Assembly (NCBI RefSeq): GCF_007678255.1
Contig: NZ_VEED01000037.1
Location: 1 to 17,428, forward strand
DNA: 17,428 bases
Origin: Bacillus sp. X1(2014)
GTDB lineage: Bacteria; Bacillota; Bacilli; Bacillales_B; DSM-18226
Direction: 5' to 3'
The notes beneath the pieces were generated by a model, which had not been told where the DNA came from, ran no database searches, and worked only from the letters and a program-made list of their open reading frames with translations. Of the stretch, positions 6,254 through 14,186 are shown in pieces (position 1 is the stretch's first letter; every line of letters begins with the position of its first letter). The translations under genes were made by a program, and so were the position numbers.

Positions 6254-6302
6254 AAAAAGGTTACTTAAAAGTTATTAGAATAAGGACTCTTTAGAAGTAA
6301 CC
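6254..6302 (-). terminator. Intrinsic terminator of the zinc-binding lipoprotein gene
   Basis: In minus sense GGTTACTT (6302-6295) pairs perfectly with AAGTAACC (6266-6259) across a 28-base loop, followed by TTTTTATTTATTT. It begins 14 bases past the stop of the lipoprotein gene. It is distinct from the repeat-borne terminators. Confidence 0.7.
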
Positions 6303-6315
6303 CTGAATTAGATAA

Positions 6316-7263
6316 CTACTCTAAAATCGATAATTTTAATGACTCCAGATTTTTTTTCATAACATCTAAATATTCTAAGCCCTTTTCTTGCTCTTTCTGC
6401 GTTAATCCCTCTAATGGATTTAATACTTCCGTTTTAGCACCTATTTCTTTTGCTAACGTTTCCGCCACTTTTGAAGATGTCATCTCCTCAAAATAAATAA
6501 CTTTGGTATTTTTCTTCTTTGTCAGCTCTGTTAATTCAGTTAATTTTCCTAATGTTGGTTCGACATCGGGTGATAATCCTGCGATAGGAATTTGAGTCAA
6601 TCCATATTGTTTTGCCAAGTATCCAAATGCAGCATGTTGTGTAACAAATTCTTTCTTCTTGGCTTTATCGATAGTCTCTTTATATAAGTGGTCCAAATCA
6701 GCTAGCTTTGCATTTAAAGCCTCTGCATTTTTTTGAAACTGGTCTTTATTTTTGGGATCTGCCTGTTCTAAAGCCTTAGCAATAGTGTTTACTTCTAGCT
6801 GAGCTAGAGCTGGAGAAAGCCAGACATGAGGATCTTTAGAAGATGTATGTTCCGAATGACCATGTTCCTCCTCTTCCTCTGATTCGAGTGCATCCATCAA
6901 TTTAATCCCACTAGCAGCCTCAACAACCTTTAAATTGGAATCATTAATACTTTTCAATACTTTTTCAGTCCAAAGCTCAAAGTATTGGCTATTGTAAATA
7001 AAAACATCGGCGTTTTGAATTTTCATCATATCCTTTGCTGTCGGTTCCCAATCATGTGGCTCTGCACCATTTGGAATTAATAGTTCCACGTTTGCTGAAC
7101 TGCCAGCCACCTCTTTTGTAAAATAGTACATCGGATAAAAAGTAGTGACAATTTGCAGTTTTTTAGATTCTTCACTTGTTTTTTCATTTTTCGTTGACGC
7201 TGTGTTAGAGCAACCACTTACCATTAATAGAAAAATAATTACTGGGATTAAAATTTTTTTCAC
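6316..7263 (-). CDS. znuA: ZnuA/AdcA-type zinc-binding lipoprotein
   Basis: This 315-residue protein is the solute-binding component of a high-affinity zinc (possibly manganese) ABC importer, cluster A-I. The signal peptide ends in a lipobox, MVSGC, with C18 the lipidated residue. Probable metal ligands are the histidines in EPHDWEP (about H70), DPHVWLSP (about H146) and TQHAAFG (about H210), plus an acidic residue near FEEMTSSK. The acidic His-rich loop EEEEEHGHSEH (about 128-139) is the mark of zinc-specific members. The start is GTG at 7263, as GGAGG lies 8 bases upstream; the open frame extends to a TTG. Two Zur boxes lie upstream. No permease or ATPase partner (znuB, znuC) is in the window, so it must work with components elsewhere. 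Confidence 0.92.
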   Translation of the reverse strand: MKKILIPVIIFLLMVSGCSNTASTKNEKTSEESKKLQIVTTFYPMYYFTKEVAGSSANVELLIPNGAEPHDWEPTAKDMMKIQNADVFIYNSQYFELWTEKVLKSINDSNLKVVEAASGIKLMDALESEEEEEHGHSEHTSSKDPHVWLSPALAQLEVNTIAKALEQADPKNKDQFQKNAEALNAKLADLDHLYKETIDKAKKKEFVTQHAAFGYLAKQYGLTQIPIAGLSPDVEPTLGKLTELTELTKKKNTKVIYFEEMTSSKVAETLAKEIGAKTEVLNPLEGLTQKEQEKGLEYLDVMKKNLESLKLSILE

Positions 7264-7291
7264 TACATTAACCTCCAAAGTTATGTTTAAT

Positions 7292-7373
7292 TAGGAATTA
7301 TTACGATTTAAAATGAATAATTATTTTGTATTATTGAAGATTATTAGCGATGTGTAAATCGTAATTATTACGA
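7292..7373. promoter_or_regulatory. Zur boxes and divergent zinc promoters
   Basis: TCGTAATTATTACGA (7359-7373) is a perfect 7-1-7 palindrome identical to the Bacillus Zur consensus core. A second site, TAGGAATTATTACGA (7292-7306), matches 12 of 15 positions. On the minus strand TTTACA (7358-7353) and AATAAT (7335-7330), 17 bases apart, form a promoter for the lipoprotein gene; the perfect box abuts its -35. On the plus strand TTACGA inside the box and TAATTA (7391-7396) could serve the permease gene. Zinc-loaded Zur should repress both directions. Confidence 0.88.
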
Positions 7374-7488
7374 ATTAAATCTTATAACGATAATTAATTT
7401 ATGTCAATCATCAAATTTTAATGAAAGGAACTAAGTATAAGTGCATATCAATATGATAGGGTTGATAGATTTGAGGAGGTAGATTGTA

Positions 7489-8493
7489 ATGACCTTTATA
7501 AATAAGCTCTTTAAAGAAAGTATCGTTTTTCTATTATTTTGTTTATTCCTTTTTCTATTTCTTTTTGCGGAGGAATTAAAAAACATTTCTTTTTTTACTA
7601 GAATCCCTAGTACGTTTTTTAATGTAAATACCATTTTTCTTAGTATTATTTTAGAAGCAATTCCATTTATTTTACTGGGCGTATTTGTATCAGCTATTAT
7701 CCAATCATTTGTTTCCGAAAATGTAATCCGAAGGGTTGTGCCCCGTAATGCCTATTTAGCCCTTATACCCGCTGCTTTACTTGGAATAATCTTTCCTATA
7801 TGTGAGTGTGCCATCGTTCCTGTCGTTCGCAGGTTAATAAAAAAAGGCATGCCTTCACATGTAGGGGTTGTATTTATGCTTAGTGCTCCAATCTTAAACC
7901 CTGTCGTTTATGCGTCTACTTATTTTGCATTTAAAAGCACACCTTATGTAGCCAATGCAAGGATGTTTGTAGGATTTATAAGTTCCATTATTATTGGATT
8001 AATCATTTACAGACGTTTTAAAGGTGAAAATATTCTTAAAGTGCAGAAGGAAGACCATCACCATCACCACCACAACCACCAAAGAGGAAATAAACTATTA
8101 GAAACACTTTATCATGCAAGTGATGAATTATTTGATACAGGGAAGTATTTATTCATAGGTGCATTTCTTGCCAGTTTATTTCAAGCTTTCTTAGACCGAA
8201 ATGTTCTCTTATCAATAGGGACAAGCACAACCTTTGCACCAATGGCTATGATGGGACTAGGATACGTCCTTTCTGTATGCTCTTCAGCAGATGCCTTTGT
8301 AGCCTCATCTTTTGGTTCCACTTTTACTGAAGGTTCCATCCTTGCATTTCTAGTCTTCGGTCCTATGATTGATATAAAAAACACCTTAATGTTATTCGGT
8401 TTTTTTAAGAAAAAATTTGTCCTATATCTACTAATGGTAACTCCTCTTGTCGTCTATTTTTCCGTATATATTTTTCAGCTAATTTTTTTATAA
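7489..8493 (+). CDS. COG0701/DUF318-type permease, YcgR-like
   Basis: This 334-residue protein has about eight hydrophobic segments and the signatures of the COG0701 (UPF0718, DUF318) permease family: FPICECAIVPVVRRLIKKGMP at about 102-122, LSAPILNPVVYAST at 131-144, LSVCSSADAFVASSF at 261-275 and GPMIDIKNTLMLFG at 291-304. A cytosolic-looking loop holds DHHHHHHNH at about 189-197, a likely metal-binding string. GAGGAGGT lies 8 bases before ATG 7489. It is divergent from the zinc lipoprotein gene across a perfect Zur box and 15 bp ahead of the DUF1980 gene. The substrate of this family is not settled; the location argues for a zinc or zinc-chaperone role. It resembles B. subtilis YcgR by recall. 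Confidence 0.88.
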   Translation: MTFINKLFKESIVFLLFCLFLFLFLFAEELKNISFFTRIPSTFFNVNTIFLSIILEAIPFILLGVFVSAIIQSFVSENVIRRVVPRNAYLALIPAALLGIIFPICECAIVPVVRRLIKKGMPSHVGVVFMLSAPILNPVVYASTYFAFKSTPYVANARMFVGFISSIIIGLIIYRRFKGENILKVQKEDHHHHHHNHQRGNKLLETLYHASDELFDTGKYLFIGAFLASLFQAFLDRNVLLSIGTSTTFAPMAMMGLGYVLSVCSSADAFVASSFGSTFTEGSILAFLVFGPMIDIKNTLMLFGFFKKKFVLYLLMVTPLVVYFSVYIFQLIFL

Positions 8494-8508
8494 ACGGGGT
8501 GTCCAATA

Positions 8509-9435
8509 ATGAGAACTAATAAAGTCCAAGATTTTTCTTTTCATCATCTTATCAGGGGAATCATTTTGATTGGATTTATGCTACTGTTATTTAAATTACT
8601 TCTAACGAATAATATATCTCTTTTAATCGCACCAAAAATGATTCGGTTTATTTACTTTACTCTCTTTATATGCCTTATTCTTGGAGTTCTTTTGATTTTT
8701 AGAGGAACTTCAGGGAAGAATCATTCTTATCATTGTGATTGTGACGGGGATCATAACTATCCTTCCTCTTTCGGGAAAAGTGTCTTTCTTTATTTATTGT
8801 TTATTATTCCTATAACCACAGGATTTCTTTTCTCGAACAATGTTCTAGGCAGCTCTGTTGCAATGAATAGAACAATTAAATTAGGAGCTAGTTCTCAACC
8901 GTCTAAACAAAATATAACCTTAAATAACAGTCCAAAATTACCATCATCATCTAATACCAATAAAACTAATACTTCAACTAACACACAAAATGTACTTGAT
9001 AATCAACCTGAGCCTTTAACTCAAAAAGATTATGATGCGTTGAAGAATAAAATATTAAAGGCTAGTATCATTAATATAGACGATAACCAATATGTAAACA
9101 TAATGAACATTATTCAAGATAATCTAAATGTGATGATTGGAAAAACCGTGACTACAAAAGGATTTGTATATCGAGAAAAAGAATTTATGCAAAACCAGAT
9201 TATTGTTGCTCGATTTGGAATCACATGTTGTGTTGCCGATGCCTCAGTATATGGAATGATGGCAAAAGGAGAGGTAGCTGCCTTGTCGAAGGATAAATGG
9301 GTTCAAGTAACAGGAAAAATTGAGCAAACCCAATTCAATGGGGAGACAATTCCCGTTATAAAAATTGACCAACTTTCAAAAATTACTGCTCCGCAGCAAC
9401 CCTATGTGTTTGATTCAGGCATCAAAATTGAATAG
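8509..9435 (+). CDS. DUF1980/TIGR03943-type membrane protein, YcgQ-like
   Basis: This 308-residue protein has three N-terminal hydrophobic segments (about 15-33, 45-64, 91-110) and a long outer or cytosolic domain. A cysteine/histidine cluster, YHCDCDGDH at about 74-82, lies between segments two and three. A low-complexity Ser/Thr/Asn stretch (about 126-165) is a flexible linker. The C-terminal domain has the family's conserved VARFGITCCVADASVYGMM at about 233-251. GGGGTG lies 8 bases before ATG 8509. It is cotranscribed with the COG0701 permease, as in other Bacillales, and probably works with it. Molecular function is unknown; the metal-binding stretches and Zur control imply zinc homeostasis. 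Confidence 0.87.
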   Translation: MRTNKVQDFSFHHLIRGIILIGFMLLLFKLLLTNNISLLIAPKMIRFIYFTLFICLILGVLLIFRGTSGKNHSYHCDCDGDHNYPSSFGKSVFLYLLFIIPITTGFLFSNNVLGSSVAMNRTIKLGASSQPSKQNITLNNSPKLPSSSNTNKTNTSTNTQNVLDNQPEPLTQKDYDALKNKILKASIINIDDNQYVNIMNIIQDNLNVMIGKTVTTKGFVYREKEFMQNQIIVARFGITCCVADASVYGMMAKGEVAALSKDKWVQVTGKIEQTQFNGETIPVIKIDQLSKITAPQQPYVFDSGIKIE

Positions 9436-9589
9436 TCCATTGCATAATAAATTAAACCGCCTCTTTTGTCCCATATATTTTTGGATATTTGGCATTTCAG
9501 CAGATACTGCTATTGTAGACGCATTATCCTATTGTCTTGCTAATAAGGTTTCAAAAACACGGTTAGTAATTGAGGATTAATGAATAATA

Positions 9590-9626
9590 AAAAAAGCCGA
9601 TTTTCTTAATTGAGAAAATCGGTTTT
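9590..9626. terminator. Bidirectional terminator after the permease operon
   Basis: CCGATTTTCT (9597-9606) pairs perfectly with AGAAAATCGG (9613-9622), followed by TTTTCT on the plus strand and, on the minus strand, by CTTTTTTTA. It ends the COG0701-DUF1980 operon. Confidence 0.85.
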
Positions 9627-9633
9627 CTATAAC

Positions 9634-9758
9634 TTTGTGAATAAATGTACTTAAAGTAACCTGCCCCGTTAGCACAACAAGCAAAAAAGACCGCCACAGC
9701 AATCCACATCTTGAACTCTTGCACCCTATAGTTTAAGTGAAAATCTTCACAATCTTTT
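9634..9758 (-). terminator. Dispersed terminator repeat, copy J with an inverted extra flank
   Basis: In minus sense: the flank ACTATAGGGTGC (9732-9721), a GATTGC (9704-9699) / GCGGTC (9694-9689) stem with two wobble pairs, six T, then CTTGTTGTGCTAACGGGGCAG (through 9661). Directly beyond, plus TTTGTGAATAAATGTACTTAA (9634 onward) is the reverse complement of the outer flank seen in copy G, so two ends meet head to head. This suggests a rearranged or nested copy. Confidence 0.75.
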
Positions 9759-9854
9759 GTGTAGGAGCATATAAAAAAGACGCCTTCTTACTAAAAAAAA
9801 ACGCCCTTTAATGGAATAACTTAAATATAGTCTTAGACCTAAAATCATTTAATT

Positions 9855-9895
9855 CTTGTTGAACTCCCCGTATGTTTAAGTACACTTCTTTGCAA
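9855..9895 (-). repeat. Dispersed repeat flank, copy K (partial)
   Basis: Plus TTGTTGAACTCCCCGTATG (9857 onward) followed by TTTAAGTACACTTCTTTGCAA matches a fused pair of family flanks with no hairpin between them, as if the middle had been deleted. The rest of 9760-9965 is AT-rich and holds no gene I can support. Confidence 0.5.
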
Positions 9896-9965
9896 ACTCG
9901 CTGGCAATTATGTTTTTTCCTAACAAAAGCCACCAGTATGTCAGCAGCCTTGTAACAACCAGCAC

Positions 9966-10661
9966 TTAACCTAAATCAATATGTTCAATATTCCGAACAG
10001 CTAACACAACAATACCTAAAGCAATTAATGCCAATGCAAGTGGAATATAAATAATACTGGCTAATGAGAAACCCGCTCCTGTCGACGACGTTACCATAAC
10101 AATTAATAATGAGGAAATGATCGTTGCCTGTGTTGAGAACCTTCTCATACCAAAATATATTGGTACAAGTGCCGCTCCTGCAGTGGCAAGATTAAACATC
10201 AACTGATTTAATATCCCCGCAAAATAATCAGTAACCGTTAAACTCATTGAAGACGTTAAATGAAAGATTTGGTTCATACCGATAAAACCAGTAATCACGA
10301 ACAGATTAGAGATTAACATCGTAACTAAAGTTAAAGTGAAAATAAGAATTAATTTTGCGCTCAGGATCTTTTTTCGGTTAACTGGATAGGAAAACATCAC
10401 CAGATGTGTTCGATTTTTAAATTCATCAATAATTACTTTTGAAATAAGTACAGCGGCAAAAACAATAATAACGCCCCTTACCATTGCTCCACTGATCATA
10501 AAAAAATCAGTAAAGCTTTTGAATGTTTGCTTACCTTCAATCTTTTCAACTGCGGAAATCATGCATAATAGGCCAAGGGTAATAAAATTAGCAAGAATAA
10601 TTCCCTTGATAAACCAACCTAATTTATTCTTTTTAAGCTCAAGTTTTATTAAATATAACAA
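9966..10661 (-). CDS. ABC-2-type transporter permease
   Basis: This 231-residue protein has six hydrophobic segments with the usual layout of ABC-2 permeases of lantibiotic/bacitracin immunity type (BcrB, NisG-like): a first helix after LIKLELKKNKLGWFIKG, a second in the MVRGVIIVFAAVLISKVII region, and a final pair near the C-terminus. The start is likely TTG at 10661, as AGGAGGGG lies 5 bases upstream; an ATG at 10688 has only a poorly spaced site. It is the last gene of the regulator-kinase-ATPase-permease operon, 61 bp after the ATPase. It should form the membrane half of an exporter or target-protection complex. The substrate cannot be told. Confidence 0.85.
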   Translation of the reverse strand: MLYLIKLELKKNKLGWFIKGIILANFITLGLLCMISAVEKIEGKQTFKSFTDFFMISGAMVRGVIIVFAAVLISKVIIDEFKNRTHLVMFSYPVNRKKILSAKLILIFTLTLVTMLISNLFVITGFIGMNQIFHLTSSMSLTVTDYFAGILNQLMFNLATAGAALVPIYFGMRRFSTQATIISSLLIVMVTSSTGAGFSLASIIYIPLALALIALGIVVLAVRNIEHIDLG

Positions 10662-10722
10662 AGTGTCCCCTCCTTGCTCTTTATCCATTATCCTTTTGAA
10701 AAATCATTTCTAAATGCAACAA

Positions 10723-11646
10723 TTACACTACGGACTTATCTAACTCAACTTGTTTAATGAAATACTCTTCTAATGTTGTCCGATTTTTATTCATAAACTC
10801 AATATTGATATCTTCCAAAATTAATGTCTTAGAAATAGTCGATTGAGGCACTTCTGTTGCATAGATTCGAATGACTTGGTCATCAATCACCTTAAAGTTA
10901 TTTATACCTAGTTTATCATTCAGCACCACGGCTGCTTTTCTCTGATTACTTGTCCCTAACTCAATATATTCTGTAGTTCTCTCCTTTATCGTAGCTATTG
11001 ACGCCTCTTCAATCAGTTTGCCGCCTTTAATGATACCGATTGTGTCTGCAATCTGCTCAATTTCACCTATAATGTGACTGGAAATTAAAAGTGTCATACC
11101 GTATTCTTGATTAAGCATTTTAAATAACTTTCTCATAGCCTGAATCCCAGATGGATCCAGTCCATTAATGGGCTCATCTAGAATCAAGAATTCCGGCTTT
11201 GTGATGATCGCTCTGGCGACACAAAGACGCTGTCTCATCCCTAGTGAAAAGTCTTTTGACAGCTTATTCTCAACATTTTCAAGACCCACCTGATCCAAAG
11301 CATCACGAATCGCCTGCCTGTTATGGTATCCCATATAAGCACAATGCAGTTCTAAATTTTCAAGGGCAGTCATTTTCTCATAAAAAATGGGGTATTCGAT
11401 CATACTGCCTATTCTCTTCAAGTAATCGAAAGAATCATGTTTGAGGGGCTTTCCGAAGATTATGATCTCACCATGTGAAGGCTTAATCATATTGGTTAGC
11501 ATCTTCATAATTGTTGACTTACCTGCACCATTCGGTCCAAGAAATCCGTAAATCTCACCTTTTCTAATATTCATCGTTACATTGGACACAACGTCATGCC
11601 CGTGGAAAGTTTTTGTTAAATTTCTTGTCTGTACAACATAGTCCAT
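10723..11646 (-). CDS. ABC transporter ATPase, BcrA-like
   Basis: This 307-residue ATPase has Walker A GPNGAGKST at 37-45, signature FSLGMRQ at 133-139, Walker B LILDEP at 154-159 and the switch histidine at about 191 (SSH). The C-terminal extension after about residue 215 is typical of bacitracin/lantibiotic-immunity ATPases (BcrA, NisF, SpaF types). GGGAGGG lies 6 bases before ATG 11646. It pairs with the permease downstream and is preceded by a kinase and regulator, an arrangement known for antimicrobial-peptide detection and resistance. Direct repeats in the 97-bp gap in front of it suggest its own regulator-driven promoter. Confidence 0.94.
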   Translation of the reverse strand: MDYVVQTRNLTKTFHGHDVVSNVTMNIRKGEIYGFLGPNGAGKSTIMKMLTNMIKPSHGEIIIFGKPLKHDSFDYLKRIGSMIEYPIFYEKMTALENLELHCAYMGYHNRQAIRDALDQVGLENVENKLSKDFSLGMRQRLCVARAIITKPEFLILDEPINGLDPSGIQAMRKLFKMLNQEYGMTLLISSHIIGEIEQIADTIGIIKGGKLIEEASIATIKERTTEYIELGTSNQRKAAVVLNDKLGINNFKVIDDQVIRIYATEVPQSTISKTLILEDINIEFMNKNRTTLEEYFIKQVELDKSVV

Positions 11647-11683
11647 GATGACCCTCCCTTGTTTTCTAACTGGTTTCAGTCTA

Positions 11684-11731
11684 GCAAGTGACCCTTGCTT
11701 TTTTCTGTCTTAATTCTTACAAAAATCTTAA
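11684..11731 (-). promoter_or_regulatory. Probable response-regulator binding repeats before the ABC genes
   Basis: In minus sense TTAAGA (11731-11726) and GTAAGA (11720-11715) repeat at an 11-bp period, with a third TTAAGA at 11713-11708. An 11-bp direct repeat is the normal spacing for OmpR-family dimers. A GCAAG/CTTGC inverted repeat (11698-11684) lies further downstream. The neighbouring response regulator is the natural candidate to bind here. The repeats are seen; the binding is inference. Confidence 0.55.
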
Positions 11732-11743
11732 GAAAACAGTGAG

Positions 11744-12679
11744 CTACTTTTTGAGACGTTTCAATGAAAATGTAAATGATGTTTTTTCAAATGGTATGGA
11801 TTGTATTGAAATGTCCCCTTGCATTTCTTCAACGAGTCTTTTTGTAATTGTTAAACCTAGACCACTGCCCTGGAAGGCTTTATTTCTCGATTCTTCAAGC
11901 GTGAACAAACGTTCAAATACATGGTCCTGCTCGGTTTCATTAATTCCTTTTCCTTTATCGAAAACTTCGACATAGACCCTTGTCTCATCATAAAAAACCT
12001 TTAAACCAATCATCTTGCCATCAGCACCATAGCGAAGACCGTTTGAAATCAGGTTATTTAAAACACGGTTTAATGCTTCTTCATTACCGAGAGCAAAAAC
12101 GGGCTTTTCTGGTATCTCAATGACTACTTCTAATCCTTTAATTTGGATCCATTCATAAAACAATAGAATATTATTTTTACAGACCTCAGTTAAATTAACT
12201 TTTTCAAGTGGAATATCTTTATCACCGGATTCTAACTTAGCCAAGTCAAAAAATGTATTCATTAACGTAATAAGTTCTAATGTTTTACTATGTACTTGTT
12301 GCAGCAAACGCACTCTTTCTTGTTCATTAATTTGAGGTTGGTTCTGAAGCATTTCAATATAGCCTGCGATTACTGTAAGCGGCGTTTTAAGACCATGAGA
12401 GACATTAGCCAACATCCGTTTCATCGAGGCTTTCGTTTTTTTATACTGACGTACATTTTCTTGATAATCATCAACAACTTGATTTAACATATTTAGTATT
12501 TCAATGAGTTGCATATCATCTGTAGCGATGTGAATTCTCTCACTTAATTGTGAGGCTTTCATCTGTTCAAGTTTATTAGTTATATAGACAAGATTCGTGT
12601 TTCTTCCCTTTTTTGATTGATACTGATAGATTATACAAATAAGAAGGGCAATTATGACAAAGTTTAATATAGTAATCAC
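11744..12679 (-). CDS. Sensor histidine kinase, single-TM type
   Basis: This 311-residue kinase has one N-terminal membrane segment (about 3-19) and hardly any outside domain, so it probably senses through the membrane or through its ABC partner. The H box is NVSHGLKTPLTVI with H95; the N box holds N213 in NLISNGLRYG; G boxes are DKGKGI (241-246) and GSGLGL (271-276). It starts with GTG at 12679 immediately after the regulator's TAA, with GGGAGA 8 bases upstream, so translation is probably coupled. The arrangement with a BcrA-type transporter matches intramembrane-sensing kinases that respond to cell-wall-active peptides. Ligand unknown. Confidence 0.93.
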   Translation of the reverse strand: MITILNFVIIALLICIIYQYQSKKGRNTNLVYITNKLEQMKASQLSERIHIATDDMQLIEILNMLNQVVDDYQENVRQYKKTKASMKRMLANVSHGLKTPLTVIAGYIEMLQNQPQINEQERVRLLQQVHSKTLELITLMNTFFDLAKLESGDKDIPLEKVNLTEVCKNNILLFYEWIQIKGLEVVIEIPEKPVFALGNEEALNRVLNNLISNGLRYGADGKMIGLKVFYDETRVYVEVFDKGKGINETEQDHVFERLFTLEESRNKAFQGSGLGLTITKRLVEEMQGDISIQSIPFEKTSFTFSLKRLKK

Positions 12680-13378
12680 TTAAAATTCTCCCAGCTTGTA
12701 CCCGATCCCCCATATTGTTTTGATATAAGATGGTTTCGATGGGGTATCCTCGATTTTTTCTCTCAGTCGGCTGATGTGTACGTTAATAATATTTTCATCA
12801 CCAAAATAATCGTCACTCCAGACTGATCGATAAATCTGTTCTTTTGTAAACACCTTCTTTTGATTTTCAAAAAACAAACAAAGAATCTTCCATTCCTTTG
12901 ATGTTAAGTTGATTTCAATACCGTTCTTTGTCACACGATGATTCTCCGTGTCCAATTCAATCTCATGTACTTTGATTTTTGATGTATTTCGTTCTATTGG
13001 AGTGGCTATGTACTGTGTGGATCTTCTAATGGCCGCTTTCACTCTTGCAGCAAGTTCGACCATTGAAAATGGTTTAGTGATATAATCATCTGCTCCTAAA
13101 CCAAGCCCTAACGCTTTATCCACTTCGCTATCTTTTGCTGACATAATAATTACGGGAATGTAACTATTAGTCCGCACCATTTGTAGAAAGTCCATACCAT
13201 TTAACTTTGGCAACATTAAGTCTAACAAAACCAAATCATAATGTGCATTCTTAAAGGCAAACCCTGCTTCCTCGCCATCAAATACACATTTGACATTAAA
13301 GGCCTCGTTATTTAAATAGGTTTTTACCATATTACTAATAGCCGGGTCGTCTTCAACAAGTAAAATAGTTTTCTGCAT
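12680..13378 (-). CDS. OmpR-family response regulator
   Basis: This 232-residue protein has a receiver domain with acidic residues D10 and D11, phosphoacceptor D53 in VLLDLMLP, S80 and K102 in ITKPF, then a winged-helix DNA-binding domain (about 130-232) with SKEWKILCLFFENQKKVFTKEQIY and IWGIGYKLG. A TTG lies one codon before the ATG at 13378; the ATG is preferred, with AAAGGCG about 9 bases upstream. It is the first gene of the operon and overlaps nothing; its stop abuts the kinase start. It probably activates the downstream ABC genes via repeats at 11708-11731. Confidence 0.94.
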   Translation of the reverse strand: MQKTILLVEDDPAISNMVKTYLNNEAFNVKCVFDGEEAGFAFKNAHYDLVLLDLMLPKLNGMDFLQMVRTNSYIPVIIMSAKDSEVDKALGLGLGADDYITKPFSMVELAARVKAAIRRSTQYIATPIERNTSKIKVHEIELDTENHRVTKNGIEINLTSKEWKILCLFFENQKKVFTKEQIYRSVWSDDYFGDENIINVHISRLREKIEDTPSKPSYIKTIWGIGYKLGEF

Positions 13379-13452
13379 CAAAAATAACGCCTTTCCTGTA
13401 ATACTTTTGTATGATTAATGTTCTTTTTCTATTGGAAACAAAAAACTCTCCT

Positions 13453-13608
13453 TTAGACAATATTATCCAAATGGGAAAAACGGCGCAACTTTTGGTCTAC
13501 TATTCTTACGTTATGTGCGTTACCTGGTAAAAATGGTGGGATGTTGCCTCCATTTTTATTACCATGTCCTGCTTTGATATCTGTAAAGTTTGCACTTGTT
13601 ACTACTAG
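13453..13608 (-). pseudogene. Coding-like fragment, possible gene remnant
   Basis: The minus strand has a 51-codon open stretch between two in-frame stops with no start codon or ribosome site. Its translation includes NFTDIKAGHGNKNGGN, then IPPFLPGNAHNVRIVDQKL, a composition that looks like real protein. No family is recognised. It occupies most of the upstream region of the two-component operon, which is otherwise AT-rich. It may be a relic of a gene lost here or simply chance; the rest of 13379-13713 shows no other gene. Confidence 0.3.
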
Positions 13609-13713
13609 TTATTTATTAATTATACTGTTTAGGTAGTTGTATAGATTATTAATAACTATATTATATTTTCTATTCCACTAAACTACCGCAAAATTCCCTA
13701 ATTTAGGCAATCA

Positions 13714-13867
13714 CTTATTCAAGAATATGGCCCGATTGTTGAAAAAAAAGCTAATGACGATTGTTCAACTAAACTGCTTCTTTAGCTTAACAAGAAAAAA
13801 ATGACCGCCGTAGCGATCATTGCCGGAAATCAATCTTTCACTCAAGCACCCGTTAGTTAAACAAGCC
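13714..13867 (-). terminator. Dispersed terminator repeat, copy L (extended)
   Basis: In minus sense: TTAACTAACGGGTGC, then ATGATCGC (13820-13813) / GCGGTCAT (13808-13801) stem, seven T, CTTGTTAAGCTAAAGAAGCAG and TTTAGTTGAACAATCG. It then continues into CTTTTTTTTC and a second motif CAACAATCGGGCC...CTTGAATAAG (13742-13714). A related CAACGATTGAGCC...CTTGAATAAG lies at 17286-17259, so the outer part may be a second dispersed motif. It ends the small membrane gene at 13872. Confidence 0.8.
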
Positions 13868-13871
13868 AGTA

Positions 13872-14099
13872 TCAAAAAAAATTCATTATTATAGCAAATA
13901 TGCCAAACAATATGAGTAGTATTCCAAACATAAATATCCCTGTTACATATTCAAATATGGTAAAGAAAAAGGCTACCTTGTTTATCTTACTTCGCTCTTC
14001 AAATATAAACTTTAAACCATCTTTAACTTCATAAAAACTAAGTGAACTTAAACCGAATCCAACAATAATACAACTAATTCCTACATATAAAAGTGTCAT
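13872..14099 (-). CDS. Small membrane protein of unknown function
   Basis: This 75-residue protein has two hydrophobic helices, LLYVGISCIIVGFGLSSLSF (3-22) and a longer C-terminal one at about 43-75, joined by a charged loop KDGLKFIFEERSKINK. GGAG lies 10 bases before ATG 14099. It lies alone between repeat copies M and L, in the same orientation. No family or function is recognised. Confidence 0.6.
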   Translation of the reverse strand: MTLLYVGISCIIVGFGLSSLSFYEVKDGLKFIFEERSKINKVAFFFTIFEYVTGIFMFGILLILFGIFAIIMNFF

Positions 14100-14186
14100 A
14101 ATCTATTTTCTCCAATCATTATTCAAAAGGCTTGTACTAGATAATGATCTTCGTCCTCAAGCTTTAACTTTCATTTAGTTTGTTTC

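Noticed and set aside
7431..7634. 67-codon minus-strand frame at the start of the COG0701 gene
   Set aside because: Basic low-complexity shadow of the permease's hydrophobic N-terminus, without a ribosome site.
8079..8096. His-string in the permease taken as an engineered tag
   Set aside because: It lies in an internal loop with mixed CAT/CAC codons and an asparagine interruption, and similar His-rich loops are normal in zinc-linked proteins.
9436..9580. Open stretch on the plus strand after the DUF1980 gene, ending SKTRLVIED
   Set aside because: The translation ISADTAIVDALSYCLANKV looks partly protein-like, but there is no start with a ribosome site and the frame overlaps the DUF1980 gene. 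It could be a remnant; I cannot tie it to a family.
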